In this document: positions 1-13,050 of the stretch, one piece after another
How positions within the stretch are numbered: position 1 is the first letter of the stretch
Layout of the letters: every line of letters begins with the position of its first letter
DNA from: Coleophoma eucalyptorum
Taxonomy: Eukaryota; Ascomycota; Leotiomycetes; Helotiales; Dermateaceae
Assembly: GCA_026120035.1 (NCBI GenBank)
Contig: JALRME010000023.1
Location: 496,001-560,000 of the forward strand
DNA length: 64,000 nt
Reading direction: 5' to 3'
Translations under genes and position numbers: made by a program
The notes under the pieces: model-generated
Databases searched by the model: none
What the model saw: only the letters and a program-made list of their open reading frames with translations
What the model was told of the DNA's origin: nothing

Positions 1-2135
1 CTAGCGCAATTGATGATCGATCACTAGTACGCAATCAATTTCCCGTCAACTTCTCATTGTGCTGTGAAAGAAAGCAAGCAACACCGAGAAGCGTAACTGG
101 AACCCGAATATACCTCTTACACGTACCACTTGAGGTTCAGCTAGTTCCTCGGTACTGCGTCATCGGAAAGCGCATGTTGAGAATTTCTGACACCACCCGA
201 TTCAGGCCACCCTGCCCAACAGTGGATTTGTGTGGATATGGCTGTATATATGAAGTTGGGGAAGCGGCGAAGGCCTTTTGTACGATAGGCACCGTAAGCC
301 CTTGCACCGCGATACTGGAGAAGAACAGTCCACAATTTGTTTGTCCTGGTGATAGGCTCTCGCCATTAGTTTCGACGTGTCGCTTTTACTTTCTCCCTAG
401 ACCCATGGCTTACATACCCAAAGAGTCGGAAAAGTAACGCCTCTCTCCGGCTCAAAACTCGCGCGCAGGTATCCAATCAGCAATGCTAACGTCCTAGGTG
501 AAATATCGCAGTTGGACTTGGCTCTCCGATGGGCGATTTCCACACGACAAATGAATGAGAAAGTCCAGAACAGAAGGGCTTGCACCAAGCAGTTCTAGCT
601 GTCAAGGGTCTCCAACCCCGTCAGGGTCGCTGACAGGGAACAAAAAGGGAGACAAATGACCCGCTATAGAATTGTCAGTCGTTGGAGGCAAGTTTAAACT
701 ACAATGTCGCCCCTGTACATAGGCTGGGCCACTGAGGCCCTGGTTATTGTGTCTCCTGGGGCATTCCTAGCTACGCGGATAACGGTAGCGACAGGGAACA
801 AAGACACTGGCCCCAGAAGCCTGAGTCCGCGAATGAATACGGTAGTTCTCTAAGATGAAAATACCGTACATCCCAATCATTGCTCGTACCTTATGATGTT
901 CGTCGCGGCCGATGCACTGCTGCTTATGCTGTCGCAAGCCTGCTCCATGACGAAGCCGACTCAATCGCTGCTCTCGTCGGGACATGTTGACATGTTATTG
1001 ATAGAATTTCACATCTGATCGACGCCTCTTGACCCTCTGGCCTCGTTTTGCACCACAAGAGATACCATAGCAACGTGGATCTCAATACCAGGAAATCAGT
1101 CAGTGGCGGCGTTAGTTACAATAAGCAGGCAGGGGTGGCGCTTTTGAGCGTGTAATGCTGTAATCATGAGTTTTGGCGAATTGGTCGCATACGGACGGGC
1201 AGCAAGCTGCACTCCTCTAGCCTAGCCTGGCTACTTTCCGGCGTTTTGGCAGTACCGGTTCCACCAGCTGCCATGCCATGCACCTCGAATCACAAACTTC
1301 TGCTGGTAAGGCACTTGTGAGCCTCGTGGCTCACGAACCGTACCGCAGTAGTGCGTGGTTGCCATGTAGTAAGTAGTAGTACGACCACGCATCGGAGCAA
1401 TCATGAGAGAAAGACAGGAAGCAGAAGGCTGTCCCGCGAAACTGATAGGTATCATTCGGATCCCACCCGCGAAAGCAATCACTCAAGTGATGATGATTGG
1501 GCTGCCGTGAGATGTGAATCTTCAACTCTCGCACCCTTCGACTCGCACCGCTCATACGTTATTGTCCAAGCACTATTAGTATCGTCTTTCTTCCCGCCGG
1601 TATTGGTTGAGCCACTCGTTTCCTCTGCTTTAGGCCCAAGATCAGACTCAGCAGCTCGTCCAACGAGAGGCAACTGTCGGCAACCTCACGACCGAAAAAA
1701 GGCTGTGCACCACTTCGACCACACTTCCATTACTCGAGCTACTATTCTGTACCCTAAGATAGGCTATAAGCTCTGGCTGTAGCTACTGGTCCTCTCATTA
1801 ACACTGATTCAGTCGCAGTCGTTACTCTTTGGCTTTCCCCAAGCTTTGAATTGTTGCTTAGCGGTTGCAGAGGGTCTGAATATAAACTGCGTATCGTCGC
1901 TCTTTGCGCCTCATCCACCCAGTTGGATCTCTGCACTGCTGCGTTTATACCTTTGCCCACGACTCGTCAGTGACAGAGGACCCTAACCCTTCAGGTCCCA
2001 GACGACATCTAAACAGCACAATTCCTGGAAGCAACACCAGACCAGCCCGCATACTGATGAACGCTTCCTAGGCCCCAGACATACCAGCCAATCCAGACAT
2101 CGGAAGCGAGACACCATCGCGTTGCAGGGCAATTC
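1..2135. other. Left-end stretch without a recognisable gene
   Basis: Several short open frames occur on both strands (the longest encode about 126-144 residues). Their translations are rich in Cys, Arg and Ser, show no domain, and are not extended by plausible splicing. I see no tRNA, repeat array or transposase motif. The right end is the upstream region of the RING-PH-VWA gene that starts at 2136. Confidence 0.5.
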
Positions 2136-5100
2136 ATGTCAACTGGAAGGTTTGGGCTCTTCGAGGCCGGGTCCTTATTCAGTGGCAGTGGTTTCGAGAC
2201 AAAGTCGAAGGAGACGCAGATTCAGGCACACAAGCGAGCGGACCAGGTTTCGGTGCTACGTGAGCTTGGACTTCTGGATAAAAGACCACCATCACCAGGA
2301 GCCAAGAAGCGAGAGGAGGACAGGAACAGGGTCAAGGTCCAGGACCACGACAGGGTCAGGGACGCACCTGTTCCTGGTGGACCTCGCGTTGCAGGATCCC
2401 AACCCAAAAAGAGTACGCAGCAATCCCAATTTAAGTTATCCTTTCTCGGTGCCTCTGTCTTCACGGTCCACCCCTCGTTCTGCTGCCGTTCTGTTGCTCT
2501 TGATATACATACAGTCGACCGCTTGACTGACTTCCATCCTTCTCTGCAACAGACCTTTCTACCCGTGTAGTTTATTCTGATCGCTCCCAAATCAGCGCAG
2601 CGGGGTCATCCGAAAGGGACGCAACCCTTACATCGGCCTCCACTGGCGAGTCAGAGTCAGGAGAGTCGCTAACGTCAAGAGAGCTACGCCAGCGCCTGGG
2701 AGGTGGAATGGCAGGAATGTTGGATACCGACAGAAGTCGCACTCGACGCGAGAGAACCTTTGTTGGGAGCGAATGCGCCGTCTGCGAGGAACCATTAGAA
2801 CACACCCTTCGCGGCGAACGCATTCTTCAATTCTCCTGCAGTCACGTCTCGCACGAGGCATGCTTTTACGAGTACATTAAAGAGTTTGAGTCCCAATACT
2901 GTCCAACATGTAATGCGCCTCTAGGACTGGATACCAGTCGAGGCGGCAATGTGTTAGACATTGGTAAGAAGTTCAATGGTTCGTACTCTCATTCATATCA
3001 GAGCTGATGACATCCTCCCAATAGAAAAGCTAAGTAATATTGTGCGATCAGTTTCTAACAGCGACCCTTCAATACGATCTCGGTCCACACCAACGCCGAC
3101 ACCATGGGATACCCAGACTGTGAGATCTATGAGCCGGGACGACGCAAGTGGACGAGTTCAGCAGAAGGATTTACGAGAAGAGAGAGGACTTCGAGAGAGC
3201 AGCCATAATAGTAGCCATCATGGCAGCAACAGGGACAGTAGAGAGAGCAGAGAGCGGGCCGAAAAATATTCAGTGCCAATGAGGGCTGCATCCAAGTCGC
3301 ACTCACATTCTAGAAACGACAGTGAGTTGACTGGCGGTGCTTCTTCTTCTGTCGGATACCCCGAGACCTCGACAAGTGGACCACCTCGACGACACGACTA
3401 TGATGTTCAATCAATGGAGACGAATCTTGTCAGTCCTCGTGCAAGTGTAACACGAAATCCCATCCCTCCTCCTTCTGTCAGCGTCCGCTCAGAATTTCCA
3501 ACCCTCAATCGATCAAGACAACAACAAACCCTTACCTGTCTGGTCACTATTGAAGTACCAGATAATAAATGGCGACCTAACCCTGATGACCTGCGCAGTA
3601 CGCCACCCATGCCAACTGTTCTTGCACAGGAGACATATGCTCGACCGCCATCGCCTGCGCAAAGTGCTCCTCGATTCTATCCATATGAACCCCCGGAGGT
3701 ACTGGAAGAGATCACAGAAAATTTGCGGATGCGGGTAGAGAACTGGCATGGGCTGGATTTCAACAGGCAAGTCTAGCATCAATCCATATAGCTTTATTTT
3801 AGATTACTAATGATCGCAGATTTGGAAAGCTACGCCTCTATGGCACTATTCGTGTCGGAAAGGACAAACAGTCATGGCAAGAACTCGAGTGCTTTCTGTT
3901 CGCAGAAATGCTCATTTGCGTGAAAGAGAAAAAGCAATCAAGCCAGCAACACTGGGATGATTCCGCATCTACCAAAAAGATGACTCGATGTACGCTGAAA
4001 GGATCAATCTTGATCAAGAAGCACTTGAACGATGTCACTGAATCAGGCAATGGTAAAGCCCAACTGGGACAAACAGAGAAAATAACGATGTCTAATTTAC
4101 GACCTGCAGATGATAATGTCTTAACATTAAGTTTGTCCGTGGCAGAATTGCCGTCTTTCCATCTACGCTTCGATAATCGCAACCAACTCAAGCTTTGGCA
4201 ACAAGCCCTCCTGGATCTGAACGCAATTGAAGGGTCCCCAGTTCGAAGCCCAGATTATGATCTATCGGAGACAGACGAGGAAGATTGGCAAAGGGGTTCG
4301 AATCCACGAAGGGTATCTTCCGTCAATTCTTCGTCTTATGGGGCCTCAAGATCCGTCACAACAGCCCCGACCGAGTATACGCGTTCCATGAGTACAGCAA
4401 GAATATCAGCTGCGCTACACGTACCTGTCGATATCGTTGTCGTCATTCCGATTTCTTCATCCATGCATGGCGTCAAAATTTCGCTTGTCCGCGATGCACT
4501 CAAGTTTATGGTCGGAAATCTGGGGGAACGAGATCGCATGGGTCTGGTCACTTTCGGGTCTAGTAACGGTGCAGCTCCCCTTGTGGGTATGACTACAAAG
4601 GCCTGGAATGGCTGGCCCGGCGTACTGGCTTCCATTAGACCGGTTGGCCAGAAAAGTCACCGTGCTGATGTTGTAGAGGGTGCAAATGTGGCTATGGATC
4701 TGTTGATGCAACGGAAGTCAAACAACCCAATTGCCACAATTCTCTTGATCAGCGATTCATCGACCTCTGATGCAGAAAGCGTTGACTTCGTTGTATCAAG
4801 AGCTGAGGCTGCTAAGTAAGTTCCCGATCCTCTTCATCAGCACAAAAATATTGATTAAGTGTAGAATCGCCATTCATTCCTTCGGCTTAGGCATGACACA
4901 CAAACCTGACACCATGATTGAGCTATCAACTCGCACTAAAGCATCATATACATATGTGAAAGATTGGATGATGCTGCGGGAATGTTTAGCCGGCTGTCTG
5001 GGGGCTCTACAGACGATGTCTCATCAGAATGTGAAGCTGAAGCTTCGATTACCCGAGGGATCCCCGGCCAAATTTGTCAAAATCAGTGGAGCGTTACAGA

Positions 5101-6098
5101 TTACCAAGCGTGCCACTGGAAAGGATGCAGAAGCCTCTCTGGGTGATCTTAGATTCGGTGATAAGAGGGATATTTTGGTGCAACTTGTCATCTCACCAGA
5201 CAATGCGTCACAGGAGCAGCTGCCCCAAGATCCTTGGGAGTCGATTGTCTCCGGACTCGAGGCACTTGGTGGTCCTCTCGATGCCGAGGATCAACGTGTG
5301 CTCTCGATTGAAGAGCTTCCTCTCATTCAAGCCGATCTTACCTGGGGAGACATCCTTCGCGATGGCACATTGACACATATGCCTAGACCCTCGCTACTCG
5401 CAATTACCATGCTTCCAGCTACTACCGCGCAGCAAAAGAAGTCGTCAACTCCATGGCCCGCGACACCCCCCATCCCACCACATCCAAGCGTCGTTCAGCG
5501 CCGCATGGAACTCCTCACCTCAGATATGCTTACAAGAGCACTTACACTTGTCTCACGTGGTCAACACGATCGTGCCCAACATCTGCTGAACGAAACTCGA
5601 TCGATCTTGAAAGGCCTGGGTAAGGGCGGTCTTCCTCCTATCCCGCCTCCCGCCCCACGCCAAACTCACAGTGGCCCTTCTTCCAACACAGAGAATTCAT
5701 CTCCCACATCGACAGTGATATCGGACCGTCGCCGCACCCCATCGCCTACATCGGCACAGGCCAACGCCAACTTCCCCCCTCCCCCAATACAACGACATCA
5801 ATCCAGCGATACCCTATCTGGAGCTTCAGGGATCGACTCGACGACTGTTGCTGCACTTGACTCCGAGTTGGAGGCTAGTTTGGAATGGATTAACCACCCA
5901 GCTGTCTTTAGCCGGGACAGCAGGAAAGCCGTCTTGCAAGCCATTGGAGTCATCAGCAGCCAACGAGGCTACACTTTCCGAACCCCTGTGGAAAGTCTTT
6001 GGGCCGGCCGCGTTGGCGGAGTGAAGAAGCTAACTGAGCGAAGCAAGGAATGGAGAGAAGAGGGCGGAGGCGAAGGTGGCATACTCGAAGAAAACTAA
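2136..6098 (+). CDS. Far1/Ste5-like RING-PH-VWA scaffold protein
   Basis: Five exons: 2136-2412, 2553-2963, 3025-3766, 3820-4815 and 4865-6098. The frame closes to 1219 residues. A RING-H2 finger lies at about residues 167-212 (CAVC, then CSHVSHEAC, then CPTC). A PH-like segment starts near residue 477 (RFGKLRLYG) and a VWA fold spans about 677-860, followed by a Pro/Ser-rich tail. This order is known from the ancestral fungal Far1/Ste5 scaffolds, which tether the pheromone MAP-kinase module to G-beta-gamma and Cdc42/Cdc24 at the membrane. Naming it Far1-like is inference from architecture. The VWA metal site is degenerate: where D-x-S-x-S is expected there is P-I-S-S-S, so a scaffolding rather than metal-dependent role is likely. 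Intron 3 appears to be GC-AG. The exon 1 donor (2413) is less certain than the others. A generic RING-VWA ubiquitin ligase is the alternative. Confidence 0.72.
3767..3819 (+). other. GC-AG intron
   Basis: The reading frame joins only if the intron begins with GCAAGT at 3767 and ends at GCAG 3816-3819. This gives the continuous peptide DFNRFGKLRLYG across the junction. The neighbouring GT at 3771 would leave the wrong phase and an early stop. A canonical ACTAAT branch sequence lies about 14 nt before the acceptor. Confidence 0.75.
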
Positions 6099-9000
6099 AC
6101 AGTCTTATTTCTACGATTACACGGTCCAAACCATATCTGTTTGTTGGCGCGACATCTACACGCCATATACTACAAACATATCTACATTCATATTCAATGC
6201 ATTACGACAATACGCAGTATAACATCGAGATGGCGTCTCTTGTAAGCGCCCATGAAGCTTCATTGTATCATACTTTTTTTTTCTTTGCGATTTGGTCTTT
6301 GACCAGTTGGCCATTGTCCTCTTTTTGGTTTTTTGAACGGTTTAGGAACATACCCTTCAGCGCGCTTATCTTCACGGGGTTGATTATCAATTGATATTTT
6401 TATTGCATCGTTTGGCTTCAGTTCAAGATTAGGATTCTTAGAGACCGAGATCAAGACCTTTCAAACTGAAAGGAGAAGCAAAAGTAGGGAGTTAGGGTTC
6501 TCGCGCGCAAGTTAAAGGGAATGATTGCTTTCCAGCGTCATCATCCCTGAGGGTATCTTTCTGGTCTGGATTGGAAGGTTTCTATACACATCTAGGGAAA
6601 CGCGGTGGGATTTGGATACTCTTTCAGTTGGTTCGGAAGGTATTTATGTGGTTGAAACCCCGGGGATGAGGTTGTATATGAACAGAAAGGGCAGATATAT
6701 ACATACAAATAGAATTTCTGGACCAAGCTTTTTTTTTAATGATCTTTGAGGACTTGCTTGACTAATTTGCTTAAGAGATGCCTCCCTCGTGCCCTTCTGC
6801 CTGTCATCGTCGCAGAACATCGAAGACATGTAAACCCATCTCCACTGCTTGCTCGAGCTCAACCTATTACAAAGCAATCCAGTCCAGTCTTTGCACATTG
6901 CCCTTTCCCAAAAGCTGCCAGAGCTTAAGGCAAAATTACCTCATCACCCTGCACTTCACCCGCCCAAGAGCTACTCTATTTACCGATATGAAAGTGAAAA
7001 CACGCTTAGAAAGGAATCCTCCCGCTATGACATCTCATGCAAACTAAGCCAAGCTACACAACACTACCTCGACCTAAGCAAACGCATCCGTTCTCAAGAA
7101 CTTTTTCTCTTTCCTGGCTGTTGCCGTGTAATCTCCTTTCCTTGCAATGACCTTGGAAACGACGTCTTAATGGGCTTTTGTTGCATGTCGTCATGATTGT
7201 GGCTGGTGGCTATGACGAGAGATATCTTGCAGATGCATGGGCTAAAGGGGGAAGCGAGGTGTTGTTGTTTTCCTGCTGCTTCACTCCCAATACTGAATTA
7301 TCCCTTGCTTCTCTCGTTCTTGATCTTGATGCTCTCGTCCAGGAGAGGGAAAGGGGGGATGTGATTACCCGGTATTCGGGGCTTGGAGAAAGGGATTTGG
7401 GATTTGAGATATTAAATGTGAGATCTGACAATTGTTGTTTTGAGTTCACGGGAGGAGAGTGTAAAAGTAAGTTATATATCGACCGCTAATCTGATCAGAT
7501 GGTACTGGATGAGTTGGCTTGGAAATGGTAGTCTGTCTGAACAAGGGAAAATGCAAACAACAAAGCAATCTCCAAAGGAGTCTTGCGCAACAGGAGGGTT
7601 TGAAGATGTCTTAATGCAACTAGATATTCAATACAGTTTTCGCTGTCGCTTCTCCAGGTTGCAGCAGCTATGGACTCTTTCTCCGCTCCCGAATAACTTA
7701 CTGCGAGCTACTATATTATACATTCATTATCAATCATTATCTAAGTCAATGTTTCCTCCGAGCTGTCCCAGACCTCGCCCACCCCCATGCATATTGCACA
7801 TGCCACCACTCAAGCACAGACACACACGCGCCCCCCTCATACTCCGAAAAGAATTGCCCGAGCCTCCACCCGTCTCAAACACCAGCCATATTAAACCAGG
7901 TTCCAGTTTCTCCCGCACTCAATCAATCCTCCCCGCCCACAAATCAAGGAAACGACGACGCAAAGCAGTTTAGATTTTTTTTATGATTTTTTTTTTCTGT
8001 AATTTTCTTTGTTTGGGAAAGTACAGATCGTAATTGTCCGTAAGACAAGATGAGATGAGGCGTTTCTCCCCTCGGTTTGTTGCATGTCGCTCTCTAGGAA
8101 CTGGTGGGGTATTTCCTTTTGGTCGGTATTTTTTTGTTATTTGCTTTTCTTTCCTTTTTTGGTTGGTTGGCTTTTGGTGTTGATCGTAAGATTTTGGAAG
8201 AATGGCAGGGTTTTTAATACTTGCGTGATTTATCTCTTAGCTTTTTTTGTTCCTTCAATGCTTCGTTCTATGGTGGAAAGTTTTAGCTGTTTTTTTTTTG
8301 GTTGACTTTTAGTGCTGTTTTGGCACTGATTGATTGTGTTGTTGAAGTATAAACATATACCCACTGTCTGCATTTACAGCACCGAGTCGTTCTGGTTATC
8401 CTCAAGTCTGCTGCATAACTTGTGCTGTGAATAGCGGTGCACCGTCTAGATTGCGGTCGCATACATATTTTCGTATCTCGGCTTACGGCGTGGTGGGTTG
8501 CTTTCCAGAGGCCCAAGCGGGCTTTAGAGGACTTCATTGCAAAACACATGTATTGATCTACACTGGCACTCCCTACCGTCTTCCGTTGTGTTTCTAGTTC
8601 AACTTTGGTACGCTCCATTATCTCGTTCCTGGTCCAACGACGTCTAACAATATCCCTCACTCGGATCGAAGCGAACCACTTCACTGTGGACGTACTACCT
8701 ACCCGGGTATATCGTGGAAGAAAGACCCATGAGTACGACGCAACATTGTCAATTAAGGACCATTCCTCCGATGTTATATCCGCATCATCATGGCGCAGAT
8801 CATTTTCCTCCAGCATCTTTTCGCTTCACCATTCGTGTTTCTGTTCCTCGGAAGCCTACGGCACCGATGTCAGTGAGCGTCGATGCGCCGAAGATCGAAT
8901 CCTTGCAGGACCTGCGTGTGCGGATCGCATGACAGAGGAGCAACTGAGGTCAACTCAGAGTTTTCCCGACCTTATTGACGAAGAAGACCCGTACCAGAGA

Positions 9001-10568
9001 ACGCCTGCATGCCGCCGAAGAGAAGGCGAAGATAGCATAGCACTTACTCTGGCACCGGGAAAGCTAATGCATATCCTCTATTTTTGATAGGCCGAACAAA
9101 TGGCTGGAGCACTTGGAACCTAGTCTTTGCTGTTAAGACTTCCGCGGGAGGAGTATTTACCGTACAGGGCGGCCTTTTTTCTATATAACCTTCGCCGAAA
9201 AGGGCCTAGGAAGCACTGGGCAACGACATATAACTCTGCATTTGGATGCGGTGACGCTAGGAATCCGTGCTACGCGTCTAAATAAACTTATGAATGCTTC
9301 TCTCCATGATCCTTGTGGTGTCCAAGTGGAAGCTAAGAAGGAATATAGTTATTATTGGTGTTGAAAGCAGCCGTGGTGGATAACGTTGTAGAGAGAAGGG
9401 AAATCAAAGCGAACGAAAGTGGACGAGAAGACTTTACCTACAGGTCGGTGGGCAATCAGAACCTTAGCCCAATAGTTAGAGTTCTAGTTCACTAATTCTA
9501 TGATCTGGATACCATGAAATTGTTTTTGCTTTCCATTTATGCAAACATAGTCTCAGTAGTCTGCAGGCGTGCTACTTGCCAAAATGTACATGGTCGGCTC
9601 TCACTACTGTCCCTCGCAATTCATCCCGTATAAGCGATTCAGAGTTGCACCAGCCAGGCCAGTTACCCCAAATTCAATAGCCAACATCTCGAAGCAAGTC
9701 GGTCACCAGATAATACCGTAGCCACCGCATCATCAGCAACCCTTGAGCGAGTTGACTTTTATTGTTAGCCGCTGCAGCTGTCGCATAGGAGGCGAGGTTG
9801 AAGTTGAAGCTGAGCTTAATGTTAGCGGGAACACATTCTGAAGAACAATTTGATTTTGGATAATAGGAGAACAAGCTGTTTAGAAGGCAGTTTGAGAGGG
9901 ATTGATAATACCAACCCCTCCCGCCTGATAATGTGTTTCCCACGAGGACATTAGGCGTGAAGTCGAGATGGGAATAAGATGGTGATATGGACTCTGCCTA
10001 TATATCATGGGTTGCATACCGAACTGGCTGTAGGAGTTTGTTTAACAAAGTAAACTCCGTAGATACTGAAGGCTACAGAGGCGATGCCGTCGAGTGAAAA
10101 GAATATGACGGCGCTTCCTATTGTTCTTTTATGGACTGGAGAAGAAATATTGATAGCAAAACATGAGCATTCTGCACACATTTCCTTTTTGTCCTATGCG
10201 TTTTCTCTCCACCTTTTCTGCTCTTATCGTGCTTCCACGAGGGTGCGGGACAAGAGTTGGGAAGTCATGCAAGGACATGTACCTTTCTCCCTTACTTTGC
10301 TCGTTATGTTTATGAAAACTCAATTTGATGTATGGGTTTGAGACAAAACTACCCACATGGCGTCTGTAGACAATAATATGCAAGAATGCCTGATAGAAGA
10401 GGAAGTCCAAAACATATATCCACTGCCACGCACTGGCGTGTAACGCCACCGAGGCTTTACACAAAAAGAAAGGAAGGGCTTTCACGCCCGCTCAAAGAAG
10501 AGATCAGTCAATCACTAAATGCGAGGATCCGATGTGCTAGTGCGCAGTAGTGAAAATGGTGGGATATT
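6099..10568. other. 4.5-kb stretch without a recognisable gene
   Basis: No open frame here shows a domain or a plausible spliced extension. The longest frames (about 160-177 residues at 7440-7973, 8283-8816 and 8605-9087) are compositionally odd and overlap each other on opposite strands. T-rich tracts occur at about 6274-6290, 7976-8000, 8127-8175 and 8288-8300. The region could contain the 3' UTR of the Far1-like gene, a non-coding transcript, or a decayed gene. Confidence 0.5.
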
Positions 10569-11957
10569 TCATTTGTATTTAGAGAAGGCCAATGATGCAT
10601 TTGTGCCTCCAAAGCCAAAACTATTCGACAATGCGACAGTGACAGTCTTCTCCTGGGCTGTCAAAGGTATGTAATTGCATTTGAAGCCGTCGTCTTGATT
10701 GCGCAGATTTAGGGTTGGTGGAAGCATATTCTAACGATCATCAGCAGCTGATCACACTATTCTCATGTCCGCATACCTCTTTAACAGCCAGAATGGAGAA
10801 AATGGCCTCAACTGCTCCAGCAGCTCCCAGAAGATGTCCTATTGCGCCTTTGGTGCTGCTCACCGCAACATCACTTGCTTTGGAAAAGCCTTCAGGACCG
10901 AGCATCAAGGAGGTAATTGCAGCATTTTCAGCGGCATCTCCTAATGGTGTGCTGGTTGCATGGGCGTTGATGTAATCAACCTCAGAGGGACGGATACCTG
11001 CGTTCTTCAACGCCTTCTTCATCGCCAACTTTGCACCGGCTCCATCGTCTCGAGGAGCTGTAACATGATGGGCGTCACCACTGCACCCATAACCTCGTAC
11101 CTCAGCATATATTTCCGCACCGCGTGCTTTGGCATGCTCCAACTCCTCGAGTATGACTACGCCAGCACCTTCGGCGATGACAAATCCAGCGCGCTCGCGA
11201 TCAAAGGGCCGCGAAGCTGATAGAGGATCATCATTATACGCTGTTACAAGGGAGCGTGATCTAGCGAAGCCTGCAAGTGCTAAAGGGTGAATGCAAGATT
11301 CTGAGCCTCCAGCTACCATGACATCGGCATCTCCAAAGGCGATGAATCGAGAGGCATCTCCGATTGCATGAGCACCGGTAGTGCAAGCAGTTGTGACGGC
11401 ATGATTTGGACCTTGCAAACCATACTTCATTGATATATGGCCTGCAGCGAGATTTATCAGAAGTTTGGGTACGAACAAAGGCGATACCTTTTTATATCCC
11501 TGTGCGCAAGTCTCAGCAAAAGGGAATAAAATAGAATTATGCTGTTGCTCACTCCTTGCTCATAAGCAACGCTGGTATTATAAACCTCCTCAAAATTACC
11601 GATGCCGCTGCCCAGACATACACCAGTCATCTCAAGGTCCTCCTGCTTCTGCGGCTTCCAACCAGCATCCGCAAGGGCCATCTCTGTTGCAGCAATTGCA
11701 TATTGCGTGAACTTTGCCGTCCGCCGCTCATCCCCTTTGCCTATCCAGTCCAAAGGCTGCCATTTGCCATCGTCTTTACTTCCGATTGGTACAGTCCCTG
11801 CGACCGTGCTGGGAATTTCATGCCACCGAGACCTGGGCTGGAGGTCGGCAACACTGACGATGCCACATTCGCTGGCGAGGAGTCGAGCCCACGTTCGTCG
11901 GATTCCCACACCTAGCGGGGTGATGGCACCGAGTCCTGTCACTACCACACGTCGCAT
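10569..11957 (-). CDS. cem1: Mitochondrial 3-oxoacyl-ACP synthase (KAS II type, Cem1)
   Basis: Three exons on the minus strand, 11957-11553, 11499-10777 and 10730-10569, both introns in phase 0, giving 429 residues. This is the usual length of a stand-alone condensing enzyme. It catalyses the Claisen condensation of malonyl-ACP with acyl-ACP in mitochondrial type II fatty acid synthesis, the pathway that supplies octanoyl chains for lipoate. The N-terminus starts with the family signature [13 protein letters not shown]. The catalytic Cys lies in [10 protein letters not shown] (C174), the His in [11 protein letters not shown] (H315), and Lys352 and His357 in [15 protein letters not shown]. The glycine loop GFGGTNAS is near the C-terminus. 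Nothing resembling polyketide-synthase modules is attached. I see no long targeting peptide; the fold begins at residue 3. A start further upstream is not supported in frame. Confidence 0.93.
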
Positions 11958-13050
11958 GATCTGGCCATGTCGTAATGGTAAAAAAGGAGGGTTGTATCAC
12001 AGCAGAATTGAAGCCGACAAAATGTAAAGCTCCTGGCTAAACTATTTTCGTCTAGCGCAAACAGTTTCCGCTAAGCTTTCGCCAAACTTCTCCGCGATTT
12101 CTTAATGCTCCACCCGCCCATCCCCCTCCATTATTCAATCCACTTCCTTCCACTCAACCTCAGCCCTAAATTGCGAAAGTCTGAACTCCTACGTCTCCAA
12201 ACACAGGATCCATTAGCACTTACGTCCACATAAGAGACTCTCTATTCTGTGTCTCGAATTGTGCAGTCCTTCCGGTCAGTGCAACCCAATGCTTCCACCA
12301 TGGCAGTTGTCAATTCTTGACAGCAATGGTCTGGCCTGAGCACTGTACAGGTCATTCGAAGTTTCGGGGTTGAGGCTTAAAAGCAAGTGCGACCGCCACC
12401 AGCTGAGAACCCAACCAGCAGAGTCTATTATGCTTGGCTGGTAGTGAACGCTTCGTGGCTGTACGCGCCCGAGAGTGGCTTGTTTCGTTTGTTAGCATGA
12501 GGTCTGTGGTATCATTTTGCATGAAAAACATGTTCGCCCAACTGCCGCAGCTGTGTTTCATGCTCACCCGCATGGACTCGTGAGTTTTGTATCCTTATCT
12601 TCAACATTATTTTCGAGTGAAGATAGGCACAGTGATGTCCAATCGCAAGCTGATCAGATGCCTTTCCATCGGCACTATCTCCTTCCACACCCAAAATACC
12701 AGGATCTGGCCAATTCTGTAGCAGGGACAAGCGTAGCACCCGTACCTTCTTTAGGATATGGAGGCAAGGTGTCTGAGTTGACCCTACTGGACAATTGCGG
12801 GATACTCCACCAAAATGTTGCCATCAAGCTCTGGTCGAATCCGCGTGAGCGTTCTTATCTGAACTCGAGCCCTTGCTACCAAGCCTTGTGCCTCAAGTTA
12901 GTCTGAGATCTTCCCATGGTGTACTACGCCTCCATGGACAATTGCGTGTGCGGCAGGTGAGTATTGTAGTCTTATATAGTGTCCATGCTTTATGTCATTC
13001 TCTCTTCAGACCGTTGATCGTTCTCCGTGTCATTGGGTCTTTTTTCCATC
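11958..13050. promoter_or_regulatory. Divergent promoter region between cem1 and the OPT gene
   Basis: About 1.1 kb separates the two start codons, which point away from each other. It contains only short unsupported frames (for example 12517-12906) and pyrimidine-rich segments near 12090-12160. No specific operator could be named. Confidence 0.5.

Noticed and set aside
4294..4304. GGTTCGAATCC, a perfect tRNA B-box-like string
   Set aside because: It lies inside exon 4 of the RING-PH-VWA gene, and no A box, acceptor stem or cloverleaf can be drawn around it.
8283..9087. Two overlapping open frames of 160-177 codons on opposite strands
   Set aside because: Both have unusual composition (Arg/Ser/Thr-rich), no domain and no supporting splice extension; they overlap each other.
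10741..11957. Possible polyketide-synthase ketosynthase and thus a secondary-metabolite cluster
   Set aside because: Stand-alone 429-residue KAS II with no acyltransferase or ACP domain and no tailoring genes nearby; it fits mitochondrial Cem1.
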